Shown: positions 17,788 through 27,455, counted from the stretch's first letter. The stretch: DNA of 64,000 nucleotides from Clostridium sporogenes (GCF_001020205.1 NZ_CP011663.1:1984001-2048000); one strand, 5' to 3'. The notes: generated from the letters alone by a model not told the origin. Numbers and translations are program-made.

Positions 17788-19010
17788 TAATTTTCACCTG
17801 CCTTTAACCCAGCTAAATAACCTGTAGATAGAGCTATTTGTATATTAAATCCACCGGTAAAGGCGTCTACATCTATTAATTCTCCTGCAAAATATAAATT
17901 ATTTATTATTTTAGATTTCATAGTAGATGGGTCTATATTTAGAACATCAACACCTCCAGAGGTTACTATAGCTTCTTTTATAGATCTTTTTCCTTTTATA
18001 GTTAATGGTAAATTTTGCAGCAAGTGTACTAAATTTTTTCTTTCTTCTTTTGTAATAGAGTTTACTTTTTTATTCGGATCTATTTTACTTAAGTTTATTA
18101 TAATATCTATAAGTCTTTTAGGTAATAAATCATTTAGAGAGTTACTAAAATCTTTATTACAATATTTTTTAAAATCCTTTTGTATTCTTTCGTCTAGATC
18201 ATTAGATGAGAGAGCAGGTTTTAAATTTATGAAAACTTTTAAATTATCTCTATCTATTACACTACTGGCTGTAAGTACAATAGGACCTGATATACCAAAA
18301 TGAGTAAACAACATTTCTCCAAAATTTTTATATAATGTCTTACTTTTAGAATCCATAATTCTTATTTCTACATTTTTTAATGCCAGTCCTTGTAAGTCTT
18401 TTACCCACTCTTCTTTTGTCTCTAGGGGAACTAAAGATGGTTTTAATTTTTTTATATTATGGCCTAATTTTTCGGCTATTTTATGTCCATCACCTTCAGA
18501 ACCTGTTTGGGGATAGGATAACCCACCAGTACATAATATAAAATAATCTCCCTTTATTTTTTCTCCTTTTTCTGTTTCTACATATTTTATACATGAATCT
18601 TCTTTGTGAATTTTTGTTATTCTTTTATTAAGTAATATCTCTACATTTCTTTTTATAAGTTCTTTTTCTAAAGCATATATTATATCTGAAGATTTATCTG
18701 AAAAAGGAAATACTCTATCTCCTCTTTCTACTTTTAGTTTAATATTTCTATCATTAAAAAATTTAATAGTATCTTCATTTGTAAAAGTATATAAAGGACT
18801 ATATAAAAAATAAGGATTAGTTGGAATATAATCAAAAAATTCGCTTATATCTTTAGAACTTGTTACATTACATCTACCCTTTCCAGTTATATATAATTTT
18901 TTACCTACCTTTTCATTTCGTTCTATTAATATGACATCATGTTTTTCTGCTGCTTTAATGGCTGCCATCATACCAGCAGGGCCACCACCTATTACTATAA
19001 TTTTTGACAC
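17787..19010 (-). CDS. NAD(P)/FAD-dependent oxidoreductase, HI0933/YhiN family
   Basis: This 407-residue flavoprotein starts with the FAD dinucleotide-binding motif IGGGPAGMMAAIKAAE. It has TGKGRCNVTSSKD (the HI0933 family signature), the segment LCTGGLSYPQTGSEGDGH, and the C-terminal motif YFAGELIDVDAFTGGFNIQ that completes the FAD site. The family includes enzymes acting on bile acid intermediates (BaiN), but most members have no known substrate. It shares one base with aroH downstream and is close to cmk, so it probably leads an operon aroH-cmk-ispH-S1. Confidence 0.88.
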   Translation of the reverse strand: MSKIIVIGGGPAGMMAAIKAAEKHDVILIERNEKVGKKLYITGKGRCNVTSSKDISEFFDYIPTNPYFLYSPLYTFTNEDTIKFFNDRNIKLKVERGDRVFPFSDKSSDIIYALEKELIKRNVEILLNKRITKIHKEDSCIKYVETEKGEKIKGDYFILCTGGLSYPQTGSEGDGHKIAEKLGHNIKKLKPSLVPLETKEEWVKDLQGLALKNVEIRIMDSKSKTLYKNFGEMLFTHFGISGPIVLTASSVIDRDNLKVFINLKPALSSNDLDERIQKDFKKYCNKDFSNSLNDLLPKRLIDIIINLSKIDPNKKVNSITKEERKNLVHLLQNLPLTIKGKRSIKEAIVTSGGVDVLNIDPSTMKSKIINNLYFAGELIDVDAFTGGFNIQIALSTGYLAGLKAGEN

Positions 19011-19229
19011 CTTATCACCTCTAAGTTTTATTTTCTAATACTTATTATATAATAAATTCATTACTATAAATATATATTTTATAATAAAAAGGTATTTATT
19101 TCATAGATAACTTTACAATTATAAATTAAGTTTTACTTTATTTTTATAGTACATTTATTTCACATATAGTATTATAATTTGTATATTTAAGAATAAATAT
19201 TTAAGTATTTTTTAAATTAAAATTTATAA

Positions 19230-19295
19230 AAATATACTAAAAACGAAAAAAGAGGTTTGATAATTCAAACCTCTTTTTTCGTTTTTAGTATATTT
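19230..19295. terminator. 31-bp perfect hairpin, terminator after glutamate dehydrogenase
   Basis: Two 31-base arms (19230-19260 and 19265-19295) are perfect reverse complements around a TAAT loop. The core AGAGGTTTGA/TCAAACCTCT is extended by T runs on both sides, so it ends transcription in either direction. It lies 11 bases beyond the glutamate dehydrogenase stop codon. It is far longer than an ordinary terminator stem. Confidence 0.9.
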
Positions 19296-19305
19296 AAGAT
19301 TAAGA

Positions 19306-20571
19306 TTAATACCAACCTCTTAATTTCATAGCTCCTGCTACTTTCTTAATTGAGTGCATGTAAGCTGCTTCTCTCATTGTAACACTATATTCTTCTTTTA
19401 TAGCCCAAATTGATTCAAAAGCTTTTACCATAGCTTCTTCTTCTTTAGCTTCTACTTCTGCTTCTGTCCAGTAGTAACCATATAAGTTTTGTACCCATTC
19501 GAAGTAAGAAACTGTAACACCACCAGCATTAGTTAATATGTCTGGAGTAACTGTTATTCCTTTTTCTTTTAATATAGCATCTGCATCTGGAGTTATAGGG
19601 CCGTTTGCAGCTTCACAAACAAGTTTTGCATTGATTGATGAAGCGTTTTCATGAGTTATAGCATTTTCTAATGCTGCTGGGATTAATATATCTACATTTA
19701 ATGCCCAGAACTCATCTAAAGATATTTTTTTAGCTCCTGGATAACCTAATAGATTTCCGTTTTCTTTAACATATTCTATCATAGCGTTTCCATCTAAACC
19801 GTTTTCGTTATAGATAGCATAAGTTCCTTCTTCTTTGCACCATTCAGCTAAAGCTACAACTGTTCCACCTAATTTTTCGCAGTTTAATACTGTGTGACTT
19901 CCAACATTACCTATACCTTGGATAGCTAATTTAGCTTTTTTCATATCTATTCCTAATTTAGCAGCTGCTTCTCTTGCAGTTACTGCAACACCAAAACCTG
20001 TAGCTGCATTTCTTCCTAAAGAACCGCCAAATTCAACTGGTTTACCAGTTATAACACCTATAGCACTTCTTCCTACTAATTTATTATACTCGTCTACCAT
20101 CCAAGCCATTATTTGACCATTTGTGTTTACATCTGGAGCTGGAACATCTACTTTTTCACCTATTAATTTGTGAATACCGTCTATGTATCCTCTACTTAAT
20201 CTTTCAAGTTCTCCTTTAGATAAAGTTTTTGGATCAACTATGATTCCACCTTTTCCACCACCATATGGAATTCCTGTTACTGAACATTTAAATGTCATCC
20301 AGATTGATAACGCTTTCACTTCATCTAAAGAAACATTTGGATGGAATCTTACTCCACCTTTTGTTGGACCTACTGCATCATTATGTTGAGATCTATAACC
20401 TTTGAAAACCTTTACTGAGCCGTCATCCATTTTAACTGGAATTGAAACTTCAATTACTCTTTGAGGTTCTTTTAATAACTCATATACTGCTGGTTCCATA
20501 CCTAATTTGTCACAAGCTGTTTTAACTTGTTTTTGCGCATTTTCAAATGGATTTAAATTTTCTTTTGCCAT
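19306..20571 (-). CDS. gdhA: Glutamate dehydrogenase
   Basis: This 421-residue enzyme interconverts glutamate and 2-oxoglutarate plus ammonia. Substrate-site motifs are GGVRFHPNVSL, the catalytic-lysine motif PYGGGKGGI, and PAPDVNTNGQIMAWM; the Rossmann motif GIGNVGSH follows, and the C-terminus has TNAGGVTVSYFEW. The start is the ATG at 20571, 6 bases after GGGAGG, although the frame is open for 16 more codons. Residue context suggests the NAD-linked clostridial type used in amino acid fermentation, but coenzyme preference is inference. An inverted repeat at 20601-20620 lies upstream. Confidence 0.95.
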   Translation of the reverse strand: MAKENLNPFENAQKQVKTACDKLGMEPAVYELLKEPQRVIEVSIPVKMDDGSVKVFKGYRSQHNDAVGPTKGGVRFHPNVSLDEVKALSIWMTFKCSVTGIPYGGGKGGIIVDPKTLSKGELERLSRGYIDGIHKLIGEKVDVPAPDVNTNGQIMAWMVDEYNKLVGRSAIGVITGKPVEFGGSLGRNAATGFGVAVTAREAAAKLGIDMKKAKLAIQGIGNVGSHTVLNCEKLGGTVVALAEWCKEEGTYAIYNENGLDGNAMIEYVKENGNLLGYPGAKKISLDEFWALNVDILIPAALENAITHENASSINAKLVCEAANGPITPDADAILKEKGITVTPDILTNAGGVTVSYFEWVQNLYGYYWTEAEVEAKEEEAMVKAFESIWAIKEEYSVTMREAAYMHSIKKVAGAMKLRGWY

Positions 20572-20600
20572 ATTGATTACCTCCCAATAGTGAATATAAT

Positions 20601-20620
20601 ATTGCAACAAATTTTGCAAT
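20601..20620. promoter_or_regulatory. Inverted repeat upstream of glutamate dehydrogenase
   Basis: ATTGCAA-CAAATT-TTGCAAT lies about 30 bases upstream of the gdhA start codon on the minus strand, next to a TATTATATT box. It could be an operator overlapping the promoter. No regulator is assigned to it. Confidence 0.35.
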
Positions 20621-20738
20621 TTTACATTTAAAATTTATTTTTAATTACTTTTATATTATATGTATTCTATAAATTTTTAACTTTTCCTTCTTTAAAATAA
20701 AAAAATAATTAAATTTTTAGAAAAATAATAAAAAACAG

Positions 20739-20769
20739 AAAAAAGAGGTCTAAAAGAGATCTCTTTTTT
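20739..20769 (-). terminator. Terminator after the RpiR-type regulator
   Basis: AAAAAAGAGGTC-TAAAAGA-GATCTCTTTTTT forms a 12-bp stem with one G-U pair between the rpiR-like gene end and the gdhA promoter region. A T run follows on the plus strand and the minus strand has a run of T from the A tract. Confidence 0.65.
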
Positions 20770-20804
20770 ACACAAACCCGAAAAACAGCTTTTTTATGAA
20801 TATT

Positions 20805-21689
20805 TTAGTATTTTTTATCTTTATTGTCCCTGTAAGAATAAACTTCATATTCTTGCCAAATATCTTCAAGTGTACTAAAGGTTGAAGATATTTTGTCTTT
20901 TTCTCTTAATCCTACTGCTATAATTAATGCATTTATTACACTAAGTGGGGCAACCAAAGAATCTACAAAAGAAGCCATATTACTTTGAGCTATTAATGTA
21001 TAATCTGCTTTTGCAGCTAAAGGAGATAATAAACTATCTGTTATAGCCACAACTTTCGCTCCTCTATTTTGAGCAAAAGTTAAAGCTTCTATAGTTCTAG
21101 CTGCGTATCTTGGAAATCCTATACCTATAACTAAGTCATTTTCTGATACATTTATCATTTGTTCAAAAATATCGCTAATTCCATAAGCAATTATATTTAC
21201 ATTATCTAATATCAAATTTAAGTAGAATCCTAAAAACTCTGCTAGAGCAGTAGAACTTCTAAGCCCCAAAATATAAATTCTTTTAGCTTTAAATATATTG
21301 TCCACTACATCTTGAAAAGTATTATGATTAATTTTTTCTAAAGTAGCTCTTATATTTTCCATATCAGATTTTAATACACCTTTTAAAGCAGACTCTTCAC
21401 TTACATAATCATTTGAAAGTTCTATTCTTTGAACTGTTGTAAGTTTATTTTTTATAAGTTCTTGTAGGGCCTTTTGAAGTTTTGGATATCCAGTAAATCC
21501 AAGCTCATTTGCAAATCTAACTACAGTAGACTCACTAACACCTACGCTTGTTCCAAGTTTTGCCGCAGTCATAAAAGCAGCCTTATCATAATGTTTTAAT
21601 ATAAACTCTGCTATTAATTTTTGACCTTTACTTAATCTTGGAAATTTAACTTGAATTATTCTCATTAAATCTTGTTTGTTTTCTTCCAT
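20805..21689 (-). CDS. MurR/RpiR-family transcriptional regulator
   Basis: This 294-residue protein has an N-terminal HTH_6 DNA-binding domain (about 1-80; SKGQKLIAEFIL, then GVSESTVVRFANELGF) and a C-terminal SIS sugar-isomerase fold (about 125-260; RIYILGLRSSTALAEFLG, GIGFPRYAARTIEAL). Members usually sense phosphosugars and control nearby catabolic genes. No sugar gene is adjacent, so the target is unclear; it is upstream of gdhA on the same strand but separated by a terminator. A palindromic site 60-90 bases upstream of its own start suggests autoregulation. Confidence 0.88.
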   Translation of the reverse strand: MEENKQDLMRIIQVKFPRLSKGQKLIAEFILKHYDKAAFMTAAKLGTSVGVSESTVVRFANELGFTGYPKLQKALQELIKNKLTTVQRIELSNDYVSEESALKGVLKSDMENIRATLEKINHNTFQDVVDNIFKAKRIYILGLRSSTALAEFLGFYLNLILDNVNIIAYGISDIFEQMINVSENDLVIGIGFPRYAARTIEALTFAQNRGAKVVAITDSLLSPLAAKADYTLIAQSNMASFVDSLVAPLSVINALIIAVGLREKDKISSTFSTLEDIWQEYEVYSYRDNKDKKY

Positions 21690-22087
21690 ATATAAATCAA
21701 ATCCTTTCTTACAGGTAAAAAAAATTATGCATCATCTATTTCAGTTTATCATCTATTGAAAACTTTATCAATAGATGATGCAATTGTTTGTTAATTGAAC
21801 TATTTAAAACAATTATTATTCGTATATATATTTATTTCCCTTGATGTGATATTTAGGATGTAAACTTATAATAAATATTGAAGTTATTTTAAGTAATCAT
21901 TAAAACAGCTATTAAGAGTATAATTATGATTATACTCTTAATTTTTTAGATAATATGAATTACAAGTGGTTTTACATAAAGCTATATTCCTTTGAAGCTA
22001 TTTATAATTTTTTAAAAATGAATATTAAAAGTCTTTGAATGTATTATTGGTAAGTTTTTAACATCTTTATTTACTTTTAGATTTAAT
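21690..22087. other. 398-bp intergenic region between RpiR-type gene and pseudouridine synthase
   Basis: Apart from the operator-like repeats at 21729-21781, this region is AT-rich without an ORF. A hairpin at about 21916-21942 (AAGAGTATAAT-TATGA-TTATACTCTT) may terminate the pseudouridine synthase transcript. I see no riboswitch or RNA gene that I recognise. Confidence 0.4.
21729..21781. promoter_or_regulatory. Candidate operator with three copies of ATCATCTATT upstream of the RpiR-type gene
   Basis: The decamer ATCATCTATT occurs twice in direct orientation (21731-21740 and 21749-21758) and once inverted (21770-21779). The second and third copies form an 11-bp perfect inverted repeat TCATCTATTGA-8-TCAATAGATGA. 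It lies 40-92 bases upstream of the RpiR-type start codon, where a self-regulatory operator would be expected. A hairpin terminator is less likely as no T run follows. Confidence 0.5.
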
Positions 22088-22798
22088 TCATATTTTAATT
22101 ATATACTCTATTTCCTTCTTAGTTAGGTATCTCCACTCACCTAATTTCAAATCACCTTTTGATATATTACCTATAGAAATTCTATCTAAATCTATAACGG
22201 GATGGCCTATAGATTTACACATTTTTCTTACTTGTCTATTTTTACCCTCGTGAATTTTTATTATTATTTCAGAAGTATCCTTATTTGTTTTTAAAATTTC
22301 TAATGCCGCTGGAGCTGTTATGTAATCTCCTATATCTATGCCCTTTTTAAACAACTCTATATGATCTTTTTTTATAGTTCCTTTTACTTTAGCTTTATAA
22401 GTCTTTACTTTTTCAAATTTAGGATGAATAATCTTATTGTATATTTCTCCGTCATTGGTAAGTATTATTATACCTGATGTGTCCATATCTAACCTGCCTA
22501 TAGGGTATACTCTTTCTTTAACTTTTACTAAATCTAAAATAGTTTTTCTGCCCTTTTCATCTTTAGCAGTACATACATATCCTTTTGGTTTGTTAAGTAA
22601 AATGTAGATTTTATTTTTTTCTGGTTTTATAATATTCCCATCTACTTTTATAATGTCTTTTCCATATATAATTTTTGTACCTAATTCTTTTATTTTAATG
22701 CCATTTACTTCTACTCGTCCTTCTAAAATAATATCCTCACATTTTCTTCTAGACGCAACGCCACAAGAGGCCATATACTTTTGTAATCTTTCTTCCAT
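22088..22798 (-). CDS. RsuA/RluB-family rRNA pseudouridine synthase
   Basis: This 236-residue protein has an N-terminal S4 RNA-binding domain (MEERLQKYMASCGVASRRKCED, residues 1-60, quoted in part) and the RsuA-type catalytic domain: GRLDMDTSGIIILTNDG has the catalytic Asp, and EGKNRQVRKMCKSIGHPV the second conserved motif. It isomerises uridine in rRNA, most likely the 23S site of RluB-like enzymes; motifs alone do not separate RluB from RsuA. It stands alone, followed by the larA gene further upstream on the same strand. Confidence 0.92.
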   Translation of the reverse strand: MEERLQKYMASCGVASRRKCEDIILEGRVEVNGIKIKELGTKIIYGKDIIKVDGNIIKPEKNKIYILLNKPKGYVCTAKDEKGRKTILDLVKVKERVYPIGRLDMDTSGIIILTNDGEIYNKIIHPKFEKVKTYKAKVKGTIKKDHIELFKKGIDIGDYITAPAALEILKTNKDTSEIIIKIHEGKNRQVRKMCKSIGHPVIDLDRISIGNISKGDLKLGEWRYLTKKEIEYIIKI

Positions 22799-22864
22799 AT
22801 AATCACCTTTATATTATATTTTATTGTAACAATACTATTGTATAGGTTTTATACAAAAAGTCAA

Positions 22865-22899
22865 AATATAAGGAAAGTGCCACGCACTTTCCTTATATT
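22865..22899 (-). terminator. Terminator overlapping the larA stop codon
   Basis: A 16-bp perfect stem (ATATAAGGAAAGTGC, loop CAC, and its complement) overlaps the larA stop codon at 22898-22900. The minus strand then reads TTTTGACTTTTTG. It should end the larA transcript before the pseudouridine synthase gene. Confidence 0.8.
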
Positions 22900-24187
22900 A
22901 TACTAATTTAGGCAATGTATTAGCTCCATGAGGTAATACATAAGTTTTTAGATTTTCGCCCTTTTCTTTTTTTACTATATCTAAAGCCTCTTCTAAAGTT
23001 TTTACAACTTTAATTTTTGTATTTTTCATAATTTCAGGATCTATATTACTTACTAATATTAAGTTGAATTTTTCTGCTGTATCACAAGCTATGTAACTTG
23101 TATGTTTGGATATACTATAGTTATCTCTAAGTTCTTTTTCTCTATCTAAAGCATTAGTAAAGTCTGTAAGCATCATTTTAACACCTTCATCACCACCTAG
23201 TCCTTCACTACATTCTGATAGTATTATAATTGTTCCATTTTTTTTGCAGGCTTCTCTTGAATTAACTATAGTTTTAGAAGATTGATAGAAATTTATATCT
23301 TTAGGGAATCCTCCAGCTGTAGATATAACTAAATCTGCTTTTTCTTTTATATCTACTCCATCTATTTTATCTACATATTCTCTTCCTTTATCATGAGCTT
23401 TTATGTAATTTCCAGATACTGCAGCACCTATATTTCCATCTGGACCTATTATTACATTAAACATAAATGTAGGTCTTATAAGGCTTGCAGCTTCTAACAT
23501 ATCATTATGAATTGGATTTTCATATATATTACCTGCACGAACATTAGGATTTTCACCATCACCAAGATTTCCACATAAGGATAGAGCATGATTAGCCATT
23601 ACTGTTTGAAAACTACTTATACCTGGTAATATAGCTTTTTTACCGCCGGAATAACCTACTAAAAAGTGATATATTATTGCACCTGTAAGTATTAAATGAT
23701 CACATTCTAATGCAAGTTTATTAATCATTACAGGAGTGTTGTAAGAGGTCTTACCAACATAAACTAACTCTTCTTTTTTAGTACTGATGTGATCAACTAC
23801 TTTATAGTTATTATATAATTTTTCACCTATAAGTATTTTATGTTCTTCCTCTGTTTGTTTTCTGTGAGTACCTGTAGAACTTAAGAAAATTATATCTTCA
23901 TCCTTTACTCCACCTTTTTTTATTTCTTCTACTATATAAGGTAAATATACACTTGATCTTTGCCAAGCTCTAGTTATATCTGGTATAACAATACAAATTT
24001 TTTCTCCTTCATGAACAAGTTCCTTTAAAGGTGCACTGCATATAGGGTTTTCTATAGATTCTTTTATTATTTCTTCTTCTGTTTTATCTAAGTCCCATTT
24101 ATTACGATCTATCACCCCTAATAAATCTTCTTTTGGTAATGTAAATTTTACAGAATCTTTCCCATATTTTAATTCTAATTGTTGCAT
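22898..24187 (-). CDS. larA: Nickel-pincer lactate racemase family protein LarA
   Basis: This 429-residue protein matches LarA, which interconverts D- and L-lactate or related 2-hydroxyacids with a nickel-pincer nucleotide cofactor. Visible active-site landmarks are STGTHRKQT, the segment IYHFLVGYSGGKKAILPG with the cofactor-binding Lys, and a downstream NHAL histidine. I chose ATG 24187, nine bases after AAGGAGG; the longer frame would include the ribosome binding site itself. LarB, LarC and LarE, which make the cofactor, are not in this window. Many paralogues act on other 2-hydroxyacids, so the substrate is inferred. Confidence 0.88.
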   Translation of the reverse strand: MQQLELKYGKDSVKFTLPKEDLLGVIDRNKWDLDKTEEEIIKESIENPICSAPLKELVHEGEKICIVIPDITRAWQRSSVYLPYIVEEIKKGGVKDEDIIFLSSTGTHRKQTEEEHKILIGEKLYNNYKVVDHISTKKEELVYVGKTSYNTPVMINKLALECDHLILTGAIIYHFLVGYSGGKKAILPGISSFQTVMANHALSLCGNLGDGENPNVRAGNIYENPIHNDMLEAASLIRPTFMFNVIIGPDGNIGAAVSGNYIKAHDKGREYVDKIDGVDIKEKADLVISTAGGFPKDINFYQSSKTIVNSREACKKNGTIIILSECSEGLGGDEGVKMMLTDFTNALDREKELRDNYSISKHTSYIACDTAEKFNLILVSNIDPEIMKNTKIKVVKTLEEALDIVKKEKGENLKTYVLPHGANTLPKLV

Positions 24188-24471
24188 AATTAAAACCTCC
24201 TTCAAATTATGACAAATTAATTTTTAATTTACACTTTTTATTTAAATGTGTCAAGAGTATGATGGGTAAAGAACATATTATAGAGAACAAAGTACAATAA
24301 ATAGCATATAATTGGAAATTACTATAACAATTTTTAAAGGTGTAAAAATAGAAAGTACTTTTAGGGGGAAATTAGCATTTCTTATTTTTATAGCTATTTA
24401 TTTACTAGAAGTACTTTAAGTACTTTTTATTTTAATCTTTTACCTTTAAAATTTATCATAGCGTAATTAAT

Positions 24472-25752
24472 TTATTTTGAACATTCTATCATTATATTTA
24501 ATATTTCTTTATCTGTTTCTATCATTCCAGGATAAGCTATTCTGCCTATATTTTTCATTGTAGTTTCTATGGAATCTGAAACAATACCACATTTATTTGG
24601 TATTACTATATTTTTAAGAGCCATTTTAGCACTTAAGAAAGCTGCCTTCACGCCAGTGTTTGCTTTTAGTGAACAAGCTAAATTTCCACCGGTGCAAATC
24701 ATTCCTGTGATGTTAGATGCCATGTTTTTTATGGTGTTTTCTATTTGTTTTAAACCACCACCTAATAAGTAACAAATTCCTGCGCTAGCTCCAGTACCTG
24801 CAGCTACAGCACAGCCACAGAAAGCAGATAGTTTTCCAGAATATTCCTTTATATATATATTTATAATATAGCTCAAAGCTATGGATCTTGCTAACATTTC
24901 ATTATTTAAATTCTTCTTTTCTTTTATAGCCAGCAAAGGCAAGGTAGCTATTATACCATGATTGCCACTGCCTGTTATTGTCATAGCAGGTAAAGCAGCA
25001 CCAGACACTCTAGCATCTATAGCACTGCAAGTAAGTGCTTCAGCATATAATTCATAATTATTTTTATCACAGCTTTCTAAAATTAGCTTACCAAGACCTA
25101 TCCCTAATCCTTCTAATCCTTTTTCAGATAATTTCTTATTCATTTTAATTGATTCTAATAAAAATTCTATTTTTTTATAATTAACAGTATTTACAAAATG
25201 CACTATTTCATCTAATTTCATTCCAGTTATTTTTTTAGAGTTTACAGTTTTTCTTGAAAGCTCATTGTTTATGTTTAAAGGATCTTCCTTTTGATATAGT
25301 ACTTTATCATTTTTTTCTACTAAAATTATATTATCATGTTTATATCTTATTATAGTTCTTCCTACTCCATTATTTGTAGTTACGATAGCTTCTACATAAA
25401 GTCCTTCTGTTCCAGATTTTAATTCTATATTAATTTTATCTAACATAGTTTTAGCTTTTTTTACATCTTCTTTTTTAATTTTTTTTAAAGACTCTAATCC
25501 CAAAGAAGCATCTCCACCAATGGCTCCTAATAAAGCAGCCATTTCATTACCAAATTCCTTTGTTCCTGGAACTGTACAGGAAAAAGCATTTTTAAATAAC
25601 CCAGGATCTGTTATTACTTTTATATTTTTTATTTCTCCGCCAATTACTTCATAGGCTTTAGCGGCTGATAAAGCTATAGAAGCTGGTTCAGTAACACCAA
25701 ATCCTGGAACCATCTCTTTTTTTAATATATTTATTATAATATTTTCATCCAT
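24472..25752 (-). CDS. L-cysteine desulfidase / serine dehydratase-like protein (CyuA/YhaM family)
   Basis: This 426-residue protein belongs to the UPF0597 family that includes iron-sulfur L-cysteine desulfidases releasing sulfide, pyruvate and ammonia. Landmarks are EMVPGFGVTEPASIALSAAKA at the N-terminus (quoted here in part as the start of the family signature), ITGSGNHGIIATLPL, and the cysteines in AFCGCAVAAGTGASAG and MICTGGNLACSLKANTG that likely bind a [4Fe-4S] cluster. It is the only gene between larA and a glycosyltransferase. The family is confident; that cysteine is the substrate is inferred. Confidence 0.85.
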   Translation of the reverse strand: MDENIIINILKKEMVPGFGVTEPASIALSAAKAYEVIGGEIKNIKVITDPGLFKNAFSCTVPGTKEFGNEMAALLGAIGGDASLGLESLKKIKKEDVKKAKTMLDKINIELKSGTEGLYVEAIVTTNNGVGRTIIRYKHDNIILVEKNDKVLYQKEDPLNINNELSRKTVNSKKITGMKLDEIVHFVNTVNYKKIEFLLESIKMNKKLSEKGLEGLGIGLGKLILESCDKNNYELYAEALTCSAIDARVSGAALPAMTITGSGNHGIIATLPLLAIKEKKNLNNEMLARSIALSYIINIYIKEYSGKLSAFCGCAVAAGTGASAGICYLLGGGLKQIENTIKNMASNITGMICTGGNLACSLKANTGVKAAFLSAKMALKNIVIPNKCGIVSDSIETTMKNIGRIAYPGMIETDKEILNIMIECSK

Positions 25753-25997
25753 AATATCCCTCCAAATAGAATATATAGTTTTGTACTAGTGAATTATAGC
25801 TAAGCATATGAGAGTAATATTAGAATTAAGCTTTAATTTATAAAAATATAGTTATGTATTTTATATATAGCTTTATTAAATAATAAAAGCTTCTTATGAT
25901 TATTAATTTCTACAAAATAATGTTAAATTCCTTTGTTAATATTATTTTTAATGCAGAGCCTTTAAGATAGTGATATAGTTATTTTAAAATTCTATAT

Positions 25998-26048
25998 ATA
26001 AAGATACAGACCCATATAAATTTTCTTTATATGGGTCTGTATCTTTAT
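25998..26048 (-). terminator. Long hairpin terminator after the glycosyltransferase
   Basis: A 23-bp perfect stem (25998-26020 and 26026-26048; core AGACCCATATAAA) with a 5-base loop lies four bases beyond the glycosyltransferase stop codon. It should be a strong terminator, and its symmetry allows action in both directions. Confidence 0.85.
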
Positions 26049-26051
26049 GGT

Positions 26052-27455
26052 TTAATCCATTTCCTGTATGCTCATTTTTCTTATATGTTTTGTGTGGCTC
26101 CATTCTTTATTATTTTTATTTAATATTCCTTGTATGGTTATTGGTATCCAAGTCAGAGTATATATTCCATATAATAAATACCATATAAACATTTTTAAGG
26201 ATTTTTTTCTGTCTACTATATATAATAGTAATATGAAAATGCTTAAATATATTACTGATAAAACAGCTACTTCATATAATTTGGGTTTATTACCTAAAAT
26301 CAATCCGAATAAAAATACATTTAAAGAATAAGCTGAAAATGTCAAAAACATTCCTTTAGAAAGTTTCTTTTCTAAAAGCATAATAAGAGGAGTAAATAAA
26401 AATTGTATTATGCTAAACATCTTCCATATCCAAGGTGAAAATAAATAACTTATTACGAATATATTAGCTCCCCTAGAAGAATTATTTTGTATTAAGGTAA
26501 GGATAGCTGATAGTGCAAGTAAAAGAGTAACAAAAGGTTGCACCGTATATAAAGCACAATCTAGGGCAACAAAACTTCTTTCTTTAAAAGCTTTTTTAAT
26601 AAGTTTTGTAAAAAATCTTGAAGATACATCCGCAAATCCTTGCATCCATCTTTTCCTTTGATTCCAAGATTGTTTTAAAGTAAGGGGTTTTTCATCATAA
26701 ACTCTAGCATTATGTGCCCAACCTACTTTGTGTCCATTTAAGACTAATTTGCAGGTGAATTCTAAATCTTCTGTTAAACAAGTAGCCCCCCAACCTAATT
26801 CTTTTAGAGTTTTTGAATCCATACAAAAACCAGTACCACCTATTTGATTTGATAGTCCTAAATTTGCTCTTGCTAATTGAAATAATCTATTTGCTGTCCA
26901 AAAAGCTATAGAATAAGAACCAGTTATCCAAGAATCATTAGGATTTTTGCTGTCTATGTATCCTTGGACAACTTTATAGCCTTTAAGCATTTTGTAATTC
27001 ATTTCTTCTAAAAAGTTTTTAGAAACTAAATTATCTGCATCGAATATTGCTATAGCATCATAGTCTTTGTCCATATTAAACAATTTAGAAAACATCCATT
27101 CTAAAGCATAACCTTTTCCTCGTTTATCTGGTACATTTCTTTCACAAACATATATTTCATCGTAAGTTTTAGCAATTTTAGCAGTATTATCAGTACAATT
27201 GTCCGCTATTATAAAAATATCATACATATTTTTAGGATAGTCTAGCGATTCTAAGCTTTCTATTATTTTGGCTATAACCATTTCTTCGTTATGAGCTGCT
27301 ACTACTAGAGCAAACTTCTTTTTAGGTGTGCAATTTTCAGCACCGTTGTCCTTTTTTTTATATATACCAAATAAAGATAATATAAGGTAATATAGTGTTA
27401 TAACAAATACAAAAATTTGAAAAATTAAAGTTAAATCAAAAATAAAATCCTTCAT
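26052..27455 (-). CDS. Membrane-bound family 2 glycosyltransferase (processive, BcsA/HAS-like)
   Basis: This 467-residue protein has an N-terminal membrane segment (about 5-30), a GT2 catalytic domain and about four C-terminal membrane segments (roughly 310-440). Motifs are VVAAHNEE, DNCTDNTA, FDADN (the DxD position), GGTGFCM, TEDLEF and QRKRWMQG, the Q(R/Q)xRW pattern of processive synthases that extrude polysaccharide. No other polysaccharide gene is adjacent, so the product is unknown. It may make a cell-surface or exopolysaccharide. Confidence 0.88.
   Translation of the reverse strand: MKDFIFDLTLIFQIFVFVITLYYLILSLFGIYKKKDNGAENCTPKKKFALVVAAHNEEMVIAKIIESLESLDYPKNMYDIFIIADNCTDNTAKIAKTYDEIYVCERNVPDKRGKGYALEWMFSKLFNMDKDYDAIAIFDADNLVSKNFLEEMNYKMLKGYKVVQGYIDSKNPNDSWITGSYSIAFWTANRLFQLARANLGLSNQIGGTGFCMDSKTLKELGWGATCLTEDLEFTCKLVLNGHKVGWAHNARVYDEKPLTLKQSWNQRKRWMQGFADVSSRFFTKLIKKAFKERSFVALDCALYTVQPFVTLLLALSAILTLIQNNSSRGANIFVISYLFSPWIWKMFSIIQFLFTPLIMLLEKKLSKGMFLTFSAYSLNVFLFGLILGNKPKLYEVAVLSVIYLSIFILLLYIVDRKKSLKMFIWYLLYGIYTLTWIPITIQGILNKNNKEWSHTKHIRKMSIQEMD

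Noticed and set aside
24351..24430. Three copies of AAGTACTT between larA and the cysteine desulfidase-type gene.
   Set aside because: An 8-base palindrome in AT-rich sequence can recur by chance. Two copies may form a weak terminator, but there is no clear T tract or known regulator.
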